DNA of 21,660 nt, from the NCBI GenBank assembly GCA_001986395.2, contig MQVO02000149.1:1-21660 (forward strand). The letters run 5' to 3'. A model generated the notes under the pieces. That model was not told the DNA's origin and ran no database searches. It was given only the letters and a program-made list of their open reading frames with translations. Of the stretch, positions 1 through 9,973 are shown piece by piece. A program made the translations under genes and the position numbers. Every line of letters begins with the position of its first letter. Position 1 is the stretch's first letter. Source of the stretch: Irpex lacteus (Eukaryota > Basidiomycota > Agaricomycetes > Polyporales > Irpicaceae).

Positions 1-776
1 GGGACAAGGTGACGGGACGGTGAGCGAGGGTGGAGGCTCTGCTACAAGCATATGTCAGGCATGCACGGCAACCGAGTAGATAGCATACACTCACAGTCAC
101 ATAACGAACGCTCGACGTTCATGGGTAGCACGGCTCTGTGCGGGACACGAAGGGGGACATCAGGGACAGTCTGACGTGTTAAAGGAGAATCAGTACATGT
201 GCAAGGCGGTAAACATATATAACATAACATACCTTCGAGCAGTCGCATGGCGTGGCGTGGGTCAGATGGTAATGCAGGCGGAGTGAGCGAGCAGACGAGT
301 GCGAGGAGTGAGAAGGGAGAAGGGATGAGGGCCGGGAGTGAGAAGAGAGAATAGATGAAGGACCTCATCACCTTCCGCCGTCCTTTTATACACTTTCCGG
401 ACAGGGAGACGCCCTCGTCCCGATGACGCATCGTCGGACAGATGGGTCATGTGCAGCAGCTTGTTTGCATGTCAAAGTTCTCCCTCGGATCCTCGAATCG
501 TCGGTGGCCGCCCTCGATCTCTTGCAATATCCGAGAGACGCGCTCGAGCCCCATTTCCATGTCTTCCCAGCTCAACGCCCGCTGCAGTCTCATTAATTCT
601 CCTGTACGAGTTAGGGACTTCGACGATCCGAATGACGGAAAATGCAAGTCCCATACTTTGGATTTAAAGCGCCACCCTGAAATGTCAGGTCTTTCTCTGC
701 AGTGCCCGTTGACAATTTGACGTGTCTCGAGCGCGATGCGCTCCTCGCAATCCAGGCCTCGGAGCATCGTCTTTGG
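1..776. repeat. Left copy of terminal direct repeat
   Basis: Bases 1-776 match 20882-21660 in the same orientation. I followed the alignment end to end: the only differences I see are an extra AT in a short AT run (near 530 versus 21411) and an extra T in a T run (near 717 versus 21599). No substitutions were seen. The offset is 20881 bases at the start and 20884 at the end. This is what an untrimmed circular or self-overlapping contig looks like; a true tandem duplication in the genome is the alternative. Confidence 0.97.
295..390 (-). promoter_or_regulatory. TATA box with C/T-rich initiator, minus strand (left copy)
   Basis: On the minus strand TATAAAA lies at 390-384, followed by about 60 bases that are almost pure pyrimidine (plus-strand 303-361 is purine-rich). 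This is the usual layout of a strong fungal core promoter. Transcription would run left and off the window in this copy; the complete arrangement is in the right copy at 21176-21271. Confidence 0.6.
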
Positions 777-1175
777 GCATGGCATGCAGCTACTTACAGC
801 TTGCAGGGAAGCTTTCCGAGTCTGGAATGAGATGCTCCGCTCGAGGTTGGCTCGAGGGCCCGAATTCGAAGTTGCGGATTGTGATGTGTTAGTAACGTGA
901 CTAGCGTGTTTAATGTGATTGAGTTCACATACACACCGTGACGCCACTCGTGTTTCTCGTGCTTCTGTGTAGGATTTCTCGTCCGATGACTGACAAGGAT
1001 AGGAAGCATCTATACGAGATAATAAGTTCTCGTTCTCCGTAGAAACATCAAAACAAATCGAAGTGCTACTCACCACCATGCTATATTTATTGCAAGCGCA
1101 CTCACAATTGCAAGTCTCTCCTTCAAGTCTACAATACGAGACAGACATTGTTAAGTCTGAGAGAGATCCGGACAA
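447..1175 (-). CDS. Unidentified minus-strand coding stretch, partial paralogue of 2541-1877
   Basis: A 243-codon open frame runs leftward; its last 75 codons (near 670 to 447) look the most protein-like, with WEDMEMGLERVSRILQEIEG as a likely amphipathic helix and a stop at 447-449. The upstream part is probably several exons: a minus-strand intron starting at 936 (GTGTGT) has a perfect TACTAAC branch (888-894) and matches the intron at 2384-2313 of the neighbouring gene. The flanking exon residues NPTQK and EKHEW correspond to DPSQR and EKHKG there. In the right-hand end copy the frame is shifted by the AT insertion. I recognise no family. Confidence 0.4.
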   Translation of the reverse strand: MSGSLSDLTMSVSYCRLEGETCNCECACNKYSMVVSSTSICFDVSTENENLLSRIDASYPCQSSDEKSYTEARETRVASRCVCELNHIKHASHVTNTSQSATSNSGPRANLERSISFQTRKASLQAVSSCMPCPKTMLRGLDCEERIALETRQIVNGHCRERPDISGWRFKSKVWDLHFPSFGSSKSLTRTGELMRLQRALSWEDMEMGLERVSRILQEIEGGHRRFEDPRENFDMQTSCCT

Positions 1176-1876
1176 GACGAGACTTACGGAATAAGAACAG
1201 AAACTCGTTCAGCTCAGCGTCGACATGCCATTCAGTAGCACGTCCATCAACCTGCGAACTTTCCATAACCCGATACCATGCTGCTGGGCTCATGTCTATG
1301 CGCGAATGAACTCTGTGCTCGGGATCGAGGGTGCTCTACGTCGACCTCTTGCGGATAACGCGCACTTTGACAATTAAGCCTGTAGCAGCAAGAAAACTCT
1401 ATGTTAGTACATAACTTGGGTCACATGTGTCGCGACTCTTTGTTCAAACTTCGAAGATAGTCCTGAATGTTCACGTGAGCTCGTTTATACCCCAGATCTT
1501 GCGTACGCACCTTCAAATGATCGCATCGGGATTGAGTTTGGAGATGGAAACTGTCAGTGTCTCAGACTGCGCAGATCATCTTCTTGCGAGGCTGTCAGCA
1601 GAGATGCATCTTGGTTATCTTCAGTGCGTTCACCCACAAAATATGCACAACCTATTCCTATTCTTAGCTTCACGTGAGCTTGTTGACTCGACTCGGAGTT
1701 GATTAACGTTGAACGTTGATCAATGATTGACAGGCTGACTACTTACAGTGACTGATGGTTAATGACGACGATCGTCGATATCACATATCCGGTTCTCCGA
1801 GTTGGTATTGAGTCTGCCAAGACCACGATGAGCCTGAGCCACGAACCTACAGAGAGATACCATGATAAAACATAAG
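1176..1876. other. Gene fragments, unresolved
   Basis: There is no continuous frame here, but minus-strand intron signals are present: GTAAGT near 1743, and acceptor-side motifs around CTCACGTG at 1472-1479 and 1671-1678. Exon-like pieces such as DYLRSLNKESRH (ending in a stop near 1425) and a similar DDLRSLRH near 1555-1580 suggest diverged duplicated exons. I could not chain them into one model. Confidence 0.3.
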
Positions 1877-2541
1877 TCAGTATCTCATTGAACTTCGTTT
1901 AACTGTGGCATCCTTGAGTGCCACGAAAGGGGCGCTGAGTCCGCCTGCATGATAGTGATGCAGAGTTGCGTAGCACATGAAAGCCAGTGAACCTACATCG
2001 AAAGTAGGTTCCACTAGAAGATGGGAGTGTCGACGTATGATTAAATCTAGTGCATTGTGTGTCAATATTGAACATTACGCACGTCATGAGCGACCGTACC
2101 CTCAAGGTTCAATTCTTGAGACCTGGCCCTGCCGCTTCTGACAGTGTCTTCATTTTCCTTTTCCGAGTCGTTGGTTATGACTCTACACTGCTCTCCGAAA
2201 ATTCGAGGTGAGTCTATGCTCCGTATTGACGGTGTCGTCAGTCAGAGATGACTTGATTCTGTAAGAGAACCTCGAAATCGGAGACCTTGTCTTCAATGGA
2301 GCCCTGAGAGACCTGCCAGCGTAAATTAATTGAGAGTGCGATGTTAGTAACGCGGCGACATTCAATCTGATTGAGTTCACGCACCAATATCCCTTGTGCT
2401 TCTCACGAAGATCTCTCTGGGATGGATCGCTCGCGCTTACTATTTGGAGCCTCGAATTGGAACATTGAGTGCTCGTGCACCACAGAAGAGATTTCCGAGA
2501 AATAAAACAAGTACTTACTCACTTCGCCGGTCTATTTTCAT
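1877..2541 (-). CDS. Hypothetical protein, five-exon minus-strand model
   Basis: Proposed exons on the minus strand: 2541-2519 (ATG, MKIDRRS), 2450-2385, 2312 to about 2248, 2182-2100 and 2046-1877 (stop TGA). The introns have GTAAGT (2518), GTGCGT with a TACTAAC branch (2384-2313) and GTACGG with an ATTGAC branch (2099-2047). Phases agree from exon 1 to 2, 2 to 3 and 4 to 5; the donor of exon 3 is weak (GTCATC), so that junction is uncertain. The last exon reads DLIIRRHSHLLVEPTF and on to a stop. No domain is recognised. The start lies only 35 bases after the stop of the 4210-2576 model, so the two could be one gene. The 447-1175 stretch is a diverged relative. Confidence 0.5.
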
Positions 2542-2575
2542 GCGTATTTTCGCTACTACTGTACTCTTCGATGGT

Positions 2576-4210
2576 CTATAAAGGCATAATCGTAATGCCA
2601 GTGCTGTTAAGCTTGTGTGAGTCAAAGTACGACCTAACACAAGATCTTCGTTCTGCATGTGTCAGACGGCCTGGCCCAGTGCCATACAGTAGCACCGGGA
2701 ATCCGCTGTTCTGGGCATGGGGCACGCCACACAGAATCGAGTGTCCTCCTGCTTGAATAGATGCAAACATTCTGGGCGGGATTACAGATGTGTACCATTG
2801 CGATGCACGTATGTCAACATTTCTGGGGATGCACGTGAGTCTGTTCACATTCCGGAACATCTAGATACGTATACAGTATACTGACCTTTCATGCATTCGA
2901 AGGCGATCGGAGCTGTTGTGATAGGGTTTGATGATCATTAATGGAACATACCTGGCCAAGTACCTTATTAATGACATTTCCATCGTCTTCCCCAGAGTCT
3001 GGCAGTGGGAATGGTTCTCGTTAGTCTTGCAAGCCTTCAACAAATCGCTTCAGAGCAATCCTTTGCCTATTTCACGATTGCACATGAGTTCGTTGAACTG
3101 ATGGGAAACGGGTTCACTTACTCGCGGATTGTTAAACGAGATGGTGGGCTGGAACGTCGGTGATTCCATGCATCCAGCGAATCGAGTGACTAAGGGAGAA
3201 GCTTCAGCGTGGGATCCCAACAAGTAGTAAACGATCGAGTCCATGCGGGTGTAATCAGCGGACAATCTGATAGAGTTTGCGAGGCAGATGATGTCCCCTG
3301 ATTACCAACGACCAACATTGTTCTCGATAACAGGCCTATTGTAGCGAGACTAGGAGGTATCAGCGTGTAGTACAGAGTATATCATGAGTGAAATGAGACA
3401 TGAAAATAACTCGAAATGTTTAGAGCTTACCTTGCAAGCTCAGAATTCTGCGAGCAGTTACAGACATTGGCCTCAATTGCGCATCTGATAGCTCACAATG
3501 CACACTCACCGATACCGAGGCGTACGCACCATTGCGCCACAAACGAGTTTTTGATGTAGAGGAATAGCTGTCAATTAAATAAAATATTTCTGGGGTAGCG
3601 GGGCTTGCTTTGACACTCACTGCGAATCTGCACGGCACTCGTCGCGAATAGTTCAATGTCATACCCCTCGTTCGGAGTGATCTGAAGTAGAACTTCTCGA
3701 TAAGCTGATTTCACAGTTTTGGAAGGCCTCGAATGACATACCTGTGTGAAGTATCTCGGCGTGAATTGAGCTCCGTGCAACGGAACGTACCCGATTCAGA
3801 GAGGATCTTCGGTGTAATGCCCGTGATGGGTTCTGACATTTAGGAAGTTTGACAATGCAGATATTGTCGGGCGTGCTACTACGGTCTATCGACGGACTCG
3901 ACACGGATAGCTGCTATGTGAGCGACTGGCGTATTCCATTAGAACATGAGTGTAATGTATTCTTGACGCAAGCAAATATAACAAAACGAGACATACCAGT
4001 CTGTACGGGTTTCCAGTCATTTGATTGATTCGAAACCTATCCTGTAGCACGTGAGTCCGTTGAACGAAAAGAGAAGTTACAATCATACTTACTGTCAGTG
4101 ATGCAGGCACCCATCGAGATAAGAACCCAGCAAACGAGACTTCCAAACTCGAACTACTTCGTCGCCTGTTGTCTGTGGCGCAGACGGCACCTTCAATTAT
4201 AGTGCGCAGA
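2576..4210 (-). CDS. Hypothetical protein, ten-exon minus-strand gene (5' end not found)
   Basis: Exons on the minus strand: 4210-4093, 4041-3997, 3910-3791, 3741-3621, 3567-3510, 3447-3431, 3297-3122, 2998-2952, 2912-2886, 2822-2576 (stop TAG). The donors are mostly GTAAGT, GTATGT, GTGAGT or similar, and the acceptors CAG. Reading phase is kept at every junction, giving about 324 residues, or 337 if the 39-base gap 2951-2913, a multiple of three, is coding. The best coding pieces are 3297-3122 (DIICLANSIRLS and on) and 2822-2576 (SQWYTSVIPPRMF, GGHSILCGVPHAQ, LLYGTGPGRLTHAE). Two introns (3430-3298 and 3121-2999) are over 120 bases and may hide small exons. No family, signal peptide or membrane segment is recognised. 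Confidence 0.55.
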
Positions 4211-5149
4211 CTACCTCACTTGACGCACTTCGCATTCTCGTATTCAATATATTAATCGCATGCTATCGCTATTATGTGCTCTGATATCTGGGGGTCAAAG
4301 CTTAGACGGAAGAGAAGTCACCTGCCATCTCACTGTTCGTGAAGTCCACACAGTGCAGCCAGCAGCGCACACCCTAGGTTCCGGTAAACTATTGGATATG
4401 AGCTTACCGCACCGCATTCAGCATATACGGTGGCCGACATATAGATTAGTAACTTGCATACCGCCTAAATCCGGACACTCACTAAATGGTGCACGATGGC
4501 CGTTACCACATTAGAGTTAAGATCCCTAGGGATGATGGCATGATGCTATGCGACGGCATGTGGACACTGGGCTGCAGTTGATAGCATGACAGTGAGTATC
4601 CTGTCTACACGTAATAAAACAAACACTTACTTAACTAGTCTTGCTATTACAGTTGTAGTACTAGATAAGAGACACAGCATGTTAGTTCAACATCGGCTTG
4701 ATACTTTAATGCTGGGCCTTTACGTACCTTGAACTCCGACTCGACGCGCATATAGCCAGCCCGAAGTCTGTACACATTGACTAAACGAGTCCCCGAGTGG
4801 TAACACTTCGAGTCAGCCAGTTAGTAGTAGTCACAGTAGCCGTTTACAATCAGTGACGTTAAACCTGCTAAAGGATATGAGTGTCGAATGATGAGGGTAG
4901 CTAGAACTGCTCACCAGATATTTGAACATCGAGGCGGCGCGATTTTGAATCTCAAGATGGTCGACACACCAGAAGTAGCTCTCAATGCGAAGGACACCTA
5001 GATCTGCGACAGATGAAGCCCCTCTAGGAATGTACCACGGGGCCGTATGTAGCTAGCCGATTCACGTTCATGGCGGTGGTGGTTGGGAGAGGGTCGTCCG
5101 AGCAGTGAGCAGCGATATGTTGTTTTACTTTCCGGTGATCACAGTATCG
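4211..5149. other. No supported gene
   Basis: A plus-strand frame of 84 codons at 4260-4514 starts with an ATG and a hydrophobic stretch (LSLLCALISGG), but has no splice or compositional support and overlaps minus-strand donor-like sites. A minus-strand GTAAGT near 4631 suggests that exons of the 4210-2576 gene, or another gene, may lie here. I could not place them. Confidence 0.3.
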
Positions 5150-5520
5150 TTACAGAGCATCCAGTGCAGGTATTAATTTTATGAGAGGATGCTTGCATGG
5201 GGGGTTGATTTGCTGGGCTGTACCACTGGGTGAATCTGAGAACTTGAAGTTGTTACGGCACACATCGAGTAAATTGGGACGGGAACGGTTACTGTCTCTG
5301 AATTTGAGAACGTGACGTCGTGGAGATACGCTAGCCAACGAGAGAGCACAAGTCTACGGAGAACATACAAGCGTACTGCGGGATGTGAAGCACGGCAACA
5401 AGTGACCAAGTCCAGTAAACTCACAAACAGCGATGGTCGAACGCCTTCGATGTCTTCCGACCCGACCGTCCCTTTGCCTTTGCTACCTAAGCTACTACAC
5501 CTCAAATTTGTCCCTCGTAT
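5150..5520 (-). other. Possible exons of an unidentified minus-strand gene
   Basis: A minus-strand exon-like piece (GSKGKGTVGSEDIEGVRPSLF, upstream of a GTGAGT donor near 5429) is followed by an intron-sized gap ending in GCAG and a further open stretch ending at 5150 (FSDSPSGTAQQINPP). Three overlapping frames on both strands are open here, so the frame choice is not secure. Confidence 0.3.
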
Positions 5521-5720
5521 TCCATTCAGTTGAGCTTTGAGTGCTTCGCAATAGTGTCATGTCGGTAAGAGGCCAATGCGTGAGAGCAGAGAGTGGAAGA
5601 ACGAGAAAGACAAACATCCGGTGAATCTACGGAAGCTGAGTGATTGGGTTGGGCGCCCGTGATCGCAACTTATCATGGCGTCCTCGGGAACGCAAACGAT
5701 GTCGTTGAGCCATGTACAGG

Positions 5721-5993
5721 TTAAGTAGTAGCCAAAACTGCTTGGGAACGCATCCTTACATTAGATGTGCTATCCTCAATGCCACTGGCGGGACTGTGCG
5801 CCTTCGATTTCCTCCCCGCAGAAACATTAAATATGCTACTAACTTGAAGTACGTCGAAACCGCACTTTAACCTACCTATATCTTCTTGCCTACTCCCGTT
5901 GATATCACACAGATGAGATGGAAATAAGAAGTAAGTTGGATTGATTATCCATACTAGTGTATAGAAACCGTCTGAATTAGTCAATACGAACAA
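5721..5993 (-). CDS. Possible 3' exon of an unidentified gene
   Basis: A 90-codon minus-strand frame ends in TAA at 5721. The part after a GTAGGT-like site reads GRLKCGFDVLQVSSIFNVS and onward to the stop without obvious intron signals, and looks more protein-like than its neighbours. There is no homology and no start that can be defended. Confidence 0.3.
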   Translation of the reverse strand: MFVLTNSDGFYTLVWIINPTYFLFPSHLCDINGSRQEDIGRLKCGFDVLQVSSIFNVSAGRKSKAHSPASGIEDSTSNVRMRSQAVLATT

Positions 5994-6568
5994 GGAATGA
6001 ACAGAGATTAACCTCGGAGCGCATATACCCTATGTATATGAACGACGGTCCAGGCAGACATGTATATGGACTATAGATCACGATCGGATAATATCGAACA
6101 AGTACTGAGAAATTATCTATAGATACGGGACATAGGGGATAAGGTTAGGGTGACGCACTAACAGGATCATGTTAACGGCCGGTGTGCAGCGCATAATGAA
6201 ATGGGCGATTGGTAGAGTTTTTAGACTTACTATATCGTTTCTAAGCTGTTGCGGTCCGCAAACTAAAAAGCGGATTTGACCCCGGCATGTGCGGCGAACG
6301 TCCCCGGAGCCCAAGCTTGGGGGCCCAGATTCCTTTGTCGTAACGCGAACGGGTACTGGCACAGATAATTGTTTGAGGTACTGTCAGAAAACTCAAATCG
6401 ACGCACACAGATATCTCACCTGTGCTTTCATGCGAACTCTATTACTGGGTTTTGTCATTCTAGGTGATGCAGATGCTAAAATTAGCAGGTACCCGAAAGA
6501 GACGGCCCACTCTTAGAAGTGATAGAAGCTCAGCCACTCACAGCGTACGCAAACAGTCTGGGGTGTTG

Positions 6569-6967
6569 TTACCCAGCTCCGATAGGATGGAGGTGACGGG
6601 ACCTGGCCCGGCACACTTGATATGACGCACGTTCGATTTTTTGACAGAATTTCTTGCACTGAGGGCTGACGCGCCACCCATCTAGAACACTAAAAGCAAT
6701 GTGAATCAGTGAGAGATCTGCGAAATCACGGCCGCAGCCGGTGACAGTCAACGCACCTTGGCGGTAGCCCGATGCACCACACCATTGACAACCCTCGAAT
6801 GGCCTAGTTACAAATCCATGTTTTCTGGGGCACGTACGCAAGCCAGAGCTTGCTATCTGAGTGCGAATAAATGATTGGACAACGTCATAGTGATTGTTTG
6901 AACGACTCACCGGTGTATACGCACTTGCGGGCGTGATATCCTGTCCCGATCCGTGCACGCATGGCAC
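6569..6967 (-). CDS. Unidentified exon group, minus strand
   Basis: A 132-codon frame is open on the minus strand, but it also contains a good intron at 6910-6853 (GTGAGT to ATAG, with a TATGACG branch) between the small exon 6940-6911 (DITPASAYTP) and a following exon from 6852. The spliced reading stops soon after (ENMDL then stop), while the unspliced one runs to 6569. Both readings cannot be right, so coding status is uncertain. Confidence 0.28.
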   Translation of the reverse strand: MPCVHGSGQDITPASAYTPVSRSNNHYDVVQSFIRTQIASSGLRTCPRKHGFVTRPFEGCQWCGASGYRQGALTVTGCGRDFADLSLIHIAFSVLDGWRVSPQCKKFCQKIERASYQVCRARSRHLHPIGAG

Positions 6968-7642
6968 CGTCCATCGCTCTCAGATCTTGGCGAAGCACTT
7001 CATTGCAGGTAAGTATCTGGACCTGCAGCAAACGCACGATGCCGATCTGGCAGGCCGTTTAAGATTTAACGTCACAAGAAAACAGTCAACGCTGCGACTC
7101 ACGTGCAAATGAGCTTCCATGCACGTTGCTGTTCGGTTTGGTTTTGCATTCGCGTGAACTGGCAGTAATCGCGGCCACGGACTTCCTTGGAGCCGGCTGG
7201 TGGTTTCGGGTGGTCAAAAACGCAACCTCAAACGACGCGGCACATTGTCCGTGTGAGTCCCGCAACACCAAACCCTAAGTTACATGCATTCAATATTTGA
7301 AGATGCTACGCACTAATCTTTGTTATGCCCAAAGTATTCCTCCTCATACGTGCGGTCGTTCAATAGCACTGCCAGAAGGGGCTCTGATTGACTGGATCAG
7401 CTGTAGAGTTTTCAGAATAAACCGGAAAGATACGCACATGACAATGCATGACAGAACACGGGGAACAGTGCTCAATCCGTCAACGGCCTCGAGCTCCTGC
7501 GGGAAGGCAGCCTGAGCATGGTTCACGAAATAATAATTGAATTGCGGTTGTGTGCGGTGAGAAGGTTGTCCATGAATAGAATTATCTGGGATTCAAACCT
7601 TTCATGAATACGTTGTGCGCACTGCACTCCTTCGTTGGTTAG

Positions 7643-8582
7643 ACTTAGGTCCGACCTGGAGTTCTTGATGGGTGTCAAGAGACGAACTGAGTTTGGCGGA
7701 GCAACATTTGAGCGTCAAAGGTCTTACCTGCCTGTTTCGGAAGGGCGGCTGTCCATATCTTATCTTGAGTCCAAACGCCCACGATCTGCATGTTATCTAA
7801 CAACACATCAAGGTCAGTTCCTGTCACACTCTCGCTCGCAAACTAAATCTAATAGGATCATATAAGCACGATGCGCAAAACAAAGATATATCGGGTGCAA
7901 CTGGCCTTGTTTCATCCTCCGTAGGTATGTGTTTTGCGACCTCACCATCCCGAACTATGCCTCAAGCACCCCGACAAAGTAAGTACAAATTTTGCGAAGA
8001 ATTAAGCAGAGTACACTGACCATGGATTTCATTAGAGTCCGCTTTTGATGATGAGCTCCACGCCTGTCAACGCGAACTGGCAGATTTTATTAATCATCTT
8101 TTCGGTAAGTCTCTATTCTCAGAATTAATTGATAAGCATTGATTTCGTTCACATCAGCCATTGTAGCGAACACAGACACAGCATGTATGGCCTGGTCTCC
8201 CCGACAGTATTGGAGACAGGTCGTGCAAAAGCATCGTGTCGCTGTGCGAGGATGGCCGAAGGCCATTCCGTTTTGCTCGCCGATGCAGATCAGCTTGCTG
8301 AACTTGATTGGGCGGCTGAGGCGTGGCTGGCAGACAGGCGGAGAGGGCGGCATTCGATCCCGTCGGTTGACAGATGAGGAATTTGAGGTGGTTCGCATGG
8401 AGTTGGAGCCACTACTTGATGCGGAAGCTCAGAAGCGTAGGGAGATGCGAAAGCAGCGGGAGGATCGGCGCAAAAAGAGGCAGCTGCGCCCTATAGCAAC
8501 TCGGGGAATTCACCGCCGCGCCAAAGGCGGCATTAAATCTAACGAGTTTATTGATGAGTCTGACGTAGACGAACTCAAATGA
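7643..8582 (+). CDS. YWR/GWP-type hypothetical protein of Agaricomycetes (5' partial)
   Basis: Exons: 7643-7812, 7856-7924, 7967-7978, 8036-8104, 8158-8582 (stop TGA). All four introns are 42 to 57 bases with GT/AG ends and plausible branches (AACTAAAT, CACTGACC), and phase is kept across every one. An internal ATG at 7957 would give a shorter 171-residue form using the last exons. The final exon has SPRQYWRQVVQKHRV then GWPKAIPF, which I recognise as the core of a protein type common in mushroom-forming fungi (YWR..V.K......GWP..IPF), often near repeats. After it comes a basic, highly charged tail (EAQKRREMRKQREDRRKKRQ) and an acidic C-terminus (ESDVDELK). It is probably nuclear and possibly nucleic-acid binding, by inference only. 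The upstream start exon was not found. Confidence 0.72.
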
Positions 8583-8957
8583 CATTGACATTTATGATAT
8601 TGGCATTTTTCTGACGAGGTGAGTGATGCAAAGTGCGAATTTTCGTGACGGATTTCTCTGAAGTACTGCTCATAAATGATATGATTTCTCTTGTATTGTC
8701 ATGTTCAGAATGTAGATCTCGTGTTATGTTCAGCGAGTCACTCTTGAGATCATAAGAAATGTAGATACAGCGGGATCCGCACAGAACTCAAATTCATTTG
8801 TTAAAGTTCAGTCTGACTGGGTTTGCCGCTCATAAGCACTCAAGACGGAGCTTCGTGTCTGTCAAGAAGGAATGTTCACAATCACACATATCAAAAACGT
8901 CACGAGAGGATCCTCATGAGTCAAACAAAAAAAGAAACTTGAAAGAACTCTAAGTTC
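8583..8957. other. 3' flank and intergenic DNA
   Basis: AT-richer DNA follows the stop of the YWR/GWP gene. I see no convincing exon on either strand. An A7 run at 8929-8935 and several TGAGTC or GTGAGT strings are present without a partner acceptor. Confidence 0.4.
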
Positions 8958-9006
8958 GGGAAGGGGCGCCGAATCGACACTTTGTGTCGATCCGGCCCTC
9001 CTTCCC
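8958..9006. repeat. Compound hairpin
   Basis: The outer arms GGGAAGG (8958-8964) and CCTTCCC (9000-9006) enclose an imperfect GC-rich section and a perfect inner stem ATCGACAC / GTGTCGAT (8973-8980 and 8984-8991) with a TTT loop. Such a structure could be a terminator-like RNA fold, a small inverted-repeat element or a cruciform. Confidence 0.65.
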
Positions 9007-9385
9007 AAACCGAGAATTATTTCGTCGCAAGCCACCCTCCCCATGGTCCCCTCCAAAGCTTTCTCTCAAACCCCCACCATCCTCGTGCTCAACGCATGCA
9101 GCTCCCCGCCATTGCCAGTGTTGCCTGCCCACTACCACTTGGCATGGGCCACCCATCCGTGAGTGTGTTTCTCCAGTTTGTGAGGCCCGAGATGTCTTCT
9201 TCGCACTGGGCAGTTGCACACCGCTGTGCTAGTTGCGGGTGGGCTAGCCATTGGCTTGCACTTCCCGCAGGAGAGCAACAATGTGGCAAGCCTCTTGAGG
9301 GGCTCACACGACAATGATGGGTTTCGCATTCTCATATTAGATGCTAACGGAAGATTATAGGTCGTCCAAGACACTCACCGAGCTC
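9007..9385. other. GC-richer stretch with several open frames, no call
   Basis: Plus and minus frames of 70 to 110 codons overlap here. They are low in charged residues and show no splice signals that favour one of them. I do not support a gene. Confidence 0.35.
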
Positions 9386-9389
9386 ACTC

Positions 9390-9466
9390 ACGCGTTACGC
9401 GAGTGCATACACGTTGTATGCGCGATAAGTCCTCACGGTACGCGTTTTATTTTCCTTGTAACGCGT
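9390..9466. promoter_or_regulatory. Cluster of three ACGCGT boxes with palindromes
   Basis: ACGCGT occurs at 9390-9395, 9440-9445 and 9461-9466. In yeasts this is the MluI cell-cycle box bound by MBF (Mbp1/Swi6) to switch on G1/S genes. The block is also full of short palindromes: CGCG-TTA-CGCG at 9391-9401, GCATACA-CGT-TGTATGC at 9405-9421, and ACGCGTT/AACGCGT arms at 9440-9446 and 9460-9466. It ends 32 bases before a plausible ATG at 9498. Cell-cycle control is inference. Confidence 0.5.
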
Positions 9467-9497
9467 TGAGCACCGAACATTGACGTGTTTGCGGTAT

Positions 9498-9692
9498 ATG
9501 ACAGAGTTTATTCGTGCGTCGCCTGCGAAGCGCGTCCCCGTAGTCCCGGTGGCGACGCCAAGGGGCAGACGGCCCTCCTTTGAAGGTAGAAAATATATTC
9601 ATTTGAATTAAGCATATACTTACATTCTGTATCTAGCAGCTATTCAATCTAATGACCGTGTTCCCGCCTTCGGAAACAAGTCCGCTGTATAG
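9498..9692 (+). CDS. Short spliced gene or 5' end of a gene cut by the minisatellite
   Basis: ATG at 9498; exon 1 9498-9585 reads MTEFIRASPAKRVPVVPVAT then PRGRRPSFE. The intron 9586-9636 has GTAGAA, a TACTTAC branch region and TCTAG. Exon 2 (9637-9692) continues in phase with AAIQSNDRVPAFGNKSAV and TAG, for 47 residues. A longer alternative uses GTATAG at 9687 as donor and the CAAAAG before 9768 as acceptor, which keeps the frame and runs straight into the GACG minisatellite. The basic, proline-rich N-terminus resembles disordered starts of nuclear proteins, but I recognise no family. It sits directly behind the ACGCGT cluster. Confidence 0.45.
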
Positions 9693-9944
9693 TTCGTAAG
9701 TCACGTTCATCACGAGTGCTAGAAAAAATAGAGTATTTACTTACCATATGCTTTGTCAATTCAAAAGGCTCCTGCGACGCCATTTCGACGAAATCGACGC
9801 CCGACGCCCGACTCCCGACGTATGACTCCCGACGCCCGACTCCCGACGCAGCACGCCCGACTCCGTACGCATCACGCCCGACGTTCGACTCCCTACGCAC
9901 CTTACCCACGCCCTAACGTCTCGCTGTGGCAACTCACGGACGGT

Positions 9945-9973
9945 CCAGCACCCTCGCTTGCGAGGGGTGCTGG
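9945..9973. repeat. Spacer hairpin 1
   Basis: The arm CCAGCACCCTCGC pairs with GCGAGGGGTGCTGG around a TT loop, with one extra G. It lies in the spacer between minisatellite blocks 1 and 2. Confidence 0.75.

Noticed and set aside
4260..4514. 84-codon plus-strand gene
   Set aside because: Open frame of a length expected by chance, with no splice, promoter or composition support.
6140..6155. TTAGGG near 6145 and near 15862 as telomere sequence
   Set aside because: Single occurrences without tandem repetition.
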